Of a DNA stretch of 64,000 bases, positions 63,020 to 64,000 are shown piece after piece. How positions within the stretch are numbered: the stretch's first letter is position 1; each line of letters begins with the position of its first letter. The position numbers and the translations under genes were made by a program. The DNA lies in contig JAAFYY010000001.1 of NCBI GenBank assembly GCA_014284505.1, positions 5,567,845-5,631,844 of the forward strand. Reading direction: 5' to 3'. The stretch comes from Streptacidiphilus sp. 4-A2 (lineage in GTDB: Bacteria > Actinomycetota > Actinomycetes > Streptomycetales > Streptomycetaceae). A model generated the notes under the pieces. It saw only the letters and a program-made list of their open reading frames with translations. It had not been told where the DNA came from and searched no databases.

Positions 63020-64000
63020 AGGTTGCGGGCCATGACGATGCGCTGGACCTGGTTGGTGCCCTCGTAGATCTGGGTGATCTTGGCGTCGCGCATCATCCGC
63101 TCCAGCGGGTAGTCGCGGGTGTAGCCGTAGCCGCCGAGGAGCTGGACGGCGTCGGTGGTGATCTCCATGGCGGCGTCGGAGGCGAAGCACTTGGCCGCGG
63201 CGCCGAAGAAGGTCAGGTCGCCGTCCTCGCGCTGGGAACGGGCGGCCGCGGCGTAGGTCAGCTGGCGGGCGGCCTCCAGCTTCATCGCCATGTCGGCGAG
63301 CATGAACTGGATGCCCTGGAACTCGGCGATGGCCTTGCCGAACTGCTTGCGCTCCCTGACGTAGCCCTTGGCGTAGTCCAGGGCGCCCTGGGCGATGCCC
63401 AGCGCCTGGGCGGCGATGGTGATCCGGGTGTGGTCCAGGGTCCGCATCGCGGTGGCGAAGCCGGTGCCCTCGGCACCGATGATCGGTCGGCGGGGATGCG
63501 CACATTGTCGAAGTACACCTCGCGGGTCGGCGAGCCCTTGATCCCCAGCTTCCGCTCCGGCGCGCCGAAGGACACCCCGGGTCGGACTTCTCGACCACGA
63601 ACGCCGAGATGCCCTTGCTGCGCTTGTCGGGATCGGTGACCGCCATCACCGTGTAGAACTCGCTGACACCGGCGTTGGTGATCCAGCGCTTGACCCCGTT
63701 GAGGACCCAGTGGTCGCCGTCGCGCACCGCGCGGGTCTTCATCCCGGCCGCGTCCGAACCGGCCTCAGGCTCGGACAGGCAGTAGGAGAACATGCCCTCA
63801 CCGCGCCAGCGCGTCAGGTACCGGTGCTTGAGGGCCTCGTCACCGGAGAGCACCACCGGCAGCGAACCCAGCTTGTTGACCGCCGGGATCAGCGAGGAGG
63901 ACGCACAGACCCGGGCGACCTCCTCGATCACGATCACCATGGCCAGCGCGTCCGCCCCGCACCGCCGTACTCCTCGGGCACGTGCACCGCGTGCAGGTCG
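63013..64000 (-). CDS. Acyl-CoA dehydrogenase, partial (frameshifted)
   Basis: Acyl-CoA dehydrogenases oxidise acyl-CoA thioesters to enoyl-CoA with FAD. The visible part shows IEEVARVCASSSLIPAVNKL, FSYCLSEPEAGSDAAGMKTR (the FAD/substrate region), WVLNGVKRWITNAGVSEFYT, SPTREVYFDNVRIPADR and the C-terminal helices with RKQFGKAIAEFQGIQFMLAD, LLGGYGYTRDYPLERMMRDA and KITQIYEGTNQVQRIVMARN. The start lies beyond the right edge. Shifts occur near 63580, 63485 and 63955. The EGTNQ phrase with the preceding Ile-Tyr-Glu carries the catalytic Glu common in this family. It is the last gene in the conserved S. coelicolor order (SCO3051). Confidence 0.93.

Overview
The window is high-GC actinobacterial DNA, most likely Streptomycetaceae. 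The evidence is the very high G+C at third codon positions, frequent GTG starts, a 16S-23S-5S operon with no spacer tRNA, a whiB gene almost identical to the sporulation gene of Streptomyces, and long runs of genes in Streptomyces order. From memory, the backbone follows S. coelicolor SCO3003-SCO3051 and the related Mycobacterium tuberculosis block Rv3235-Rv3267: Rv3235-like, secA, hpf, comF, lpqB, mtrB, mtrA, sahH, manA, SIS protein, manB, DUF3499, metallopeptidase-like, whiB, cofD/fbiA, cofE/fbiB and an LCP protein. The genus is not resolved; the 16S V2 region is not the commonest Streptomyces form.

Layout. 1-4600: partial HAD hydrolase, a DUF6912 protein, an Rv3235-like protein and secA. 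4907-9497: a tightly coupled minus-strand exopolysaccharide module made of a PelF-like glycosyltransferase, a polytopic membrane protein in the PelG position, a spherulin-4 family protein and a GH114 (polygalactosaminidase) lipoprotein. 10095-14000: a YcaQ-like glycosylase, an orphan NarL-type regulator, hpf and comF. 14021-18563: the mtrA-mtrB-lpqB envelope-stress operon. 18868-20430: a polytopic membrane protein. 20459-26100: a complete rRNA operon on the minus strand with leader promoter, RNase III processing stems and a strong terminator. 26143-31317: an unknown protein, sahH, two double-domain YbjQ proteins and a small conserved protein. 31420-37024: mannose-phosphate metabolism (manA, SIS protein, Trm112-like, manB), DUF3499 and a zincin-like protein. 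37137-42771: DUF5719 and a large membrane glycosyltransferase. 43146-49040: whiB, cysteine dioxygenase, an extra two-component pair and the F420 genes cofD/cofE. 49123-54770: AlkA-like glycosylase, TIGR03089 protein, LytR_C protein, LCP protein and a GT2. 55018-62882: an accessory block with a GntR regulator, an ABC importer, a HAD phosphatase, an SMR transporter and a histidine ammonia-lyase-like protein that lacks the MIO triad. 63013-64000: a partial acyl-CoA dehydrogenase.

The sequence carries dozens of single-base frameshifts, including in genes that are normally essential (mtrA, hpf, manB, whole ABC ATPase). They look like uncorrected sequencing indels rather than pseudogenes. Interrupted genes are therefore given as one span from the probable start to the probable stop, with the approximate shift positions noted.

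Functionally the window joins envelope biology (SecA export, MtrAB-LpqB sensing, LCP ligation of wall polymers, mannose supply, membrane glycosyltransferases, a Pel-like polymer), developmental control (WhiB, MtrA) and cofactor or methyl metabolism (F420, SAH hydrolase). The most unusual items are the Pel-like module and the MIO-less lyase.
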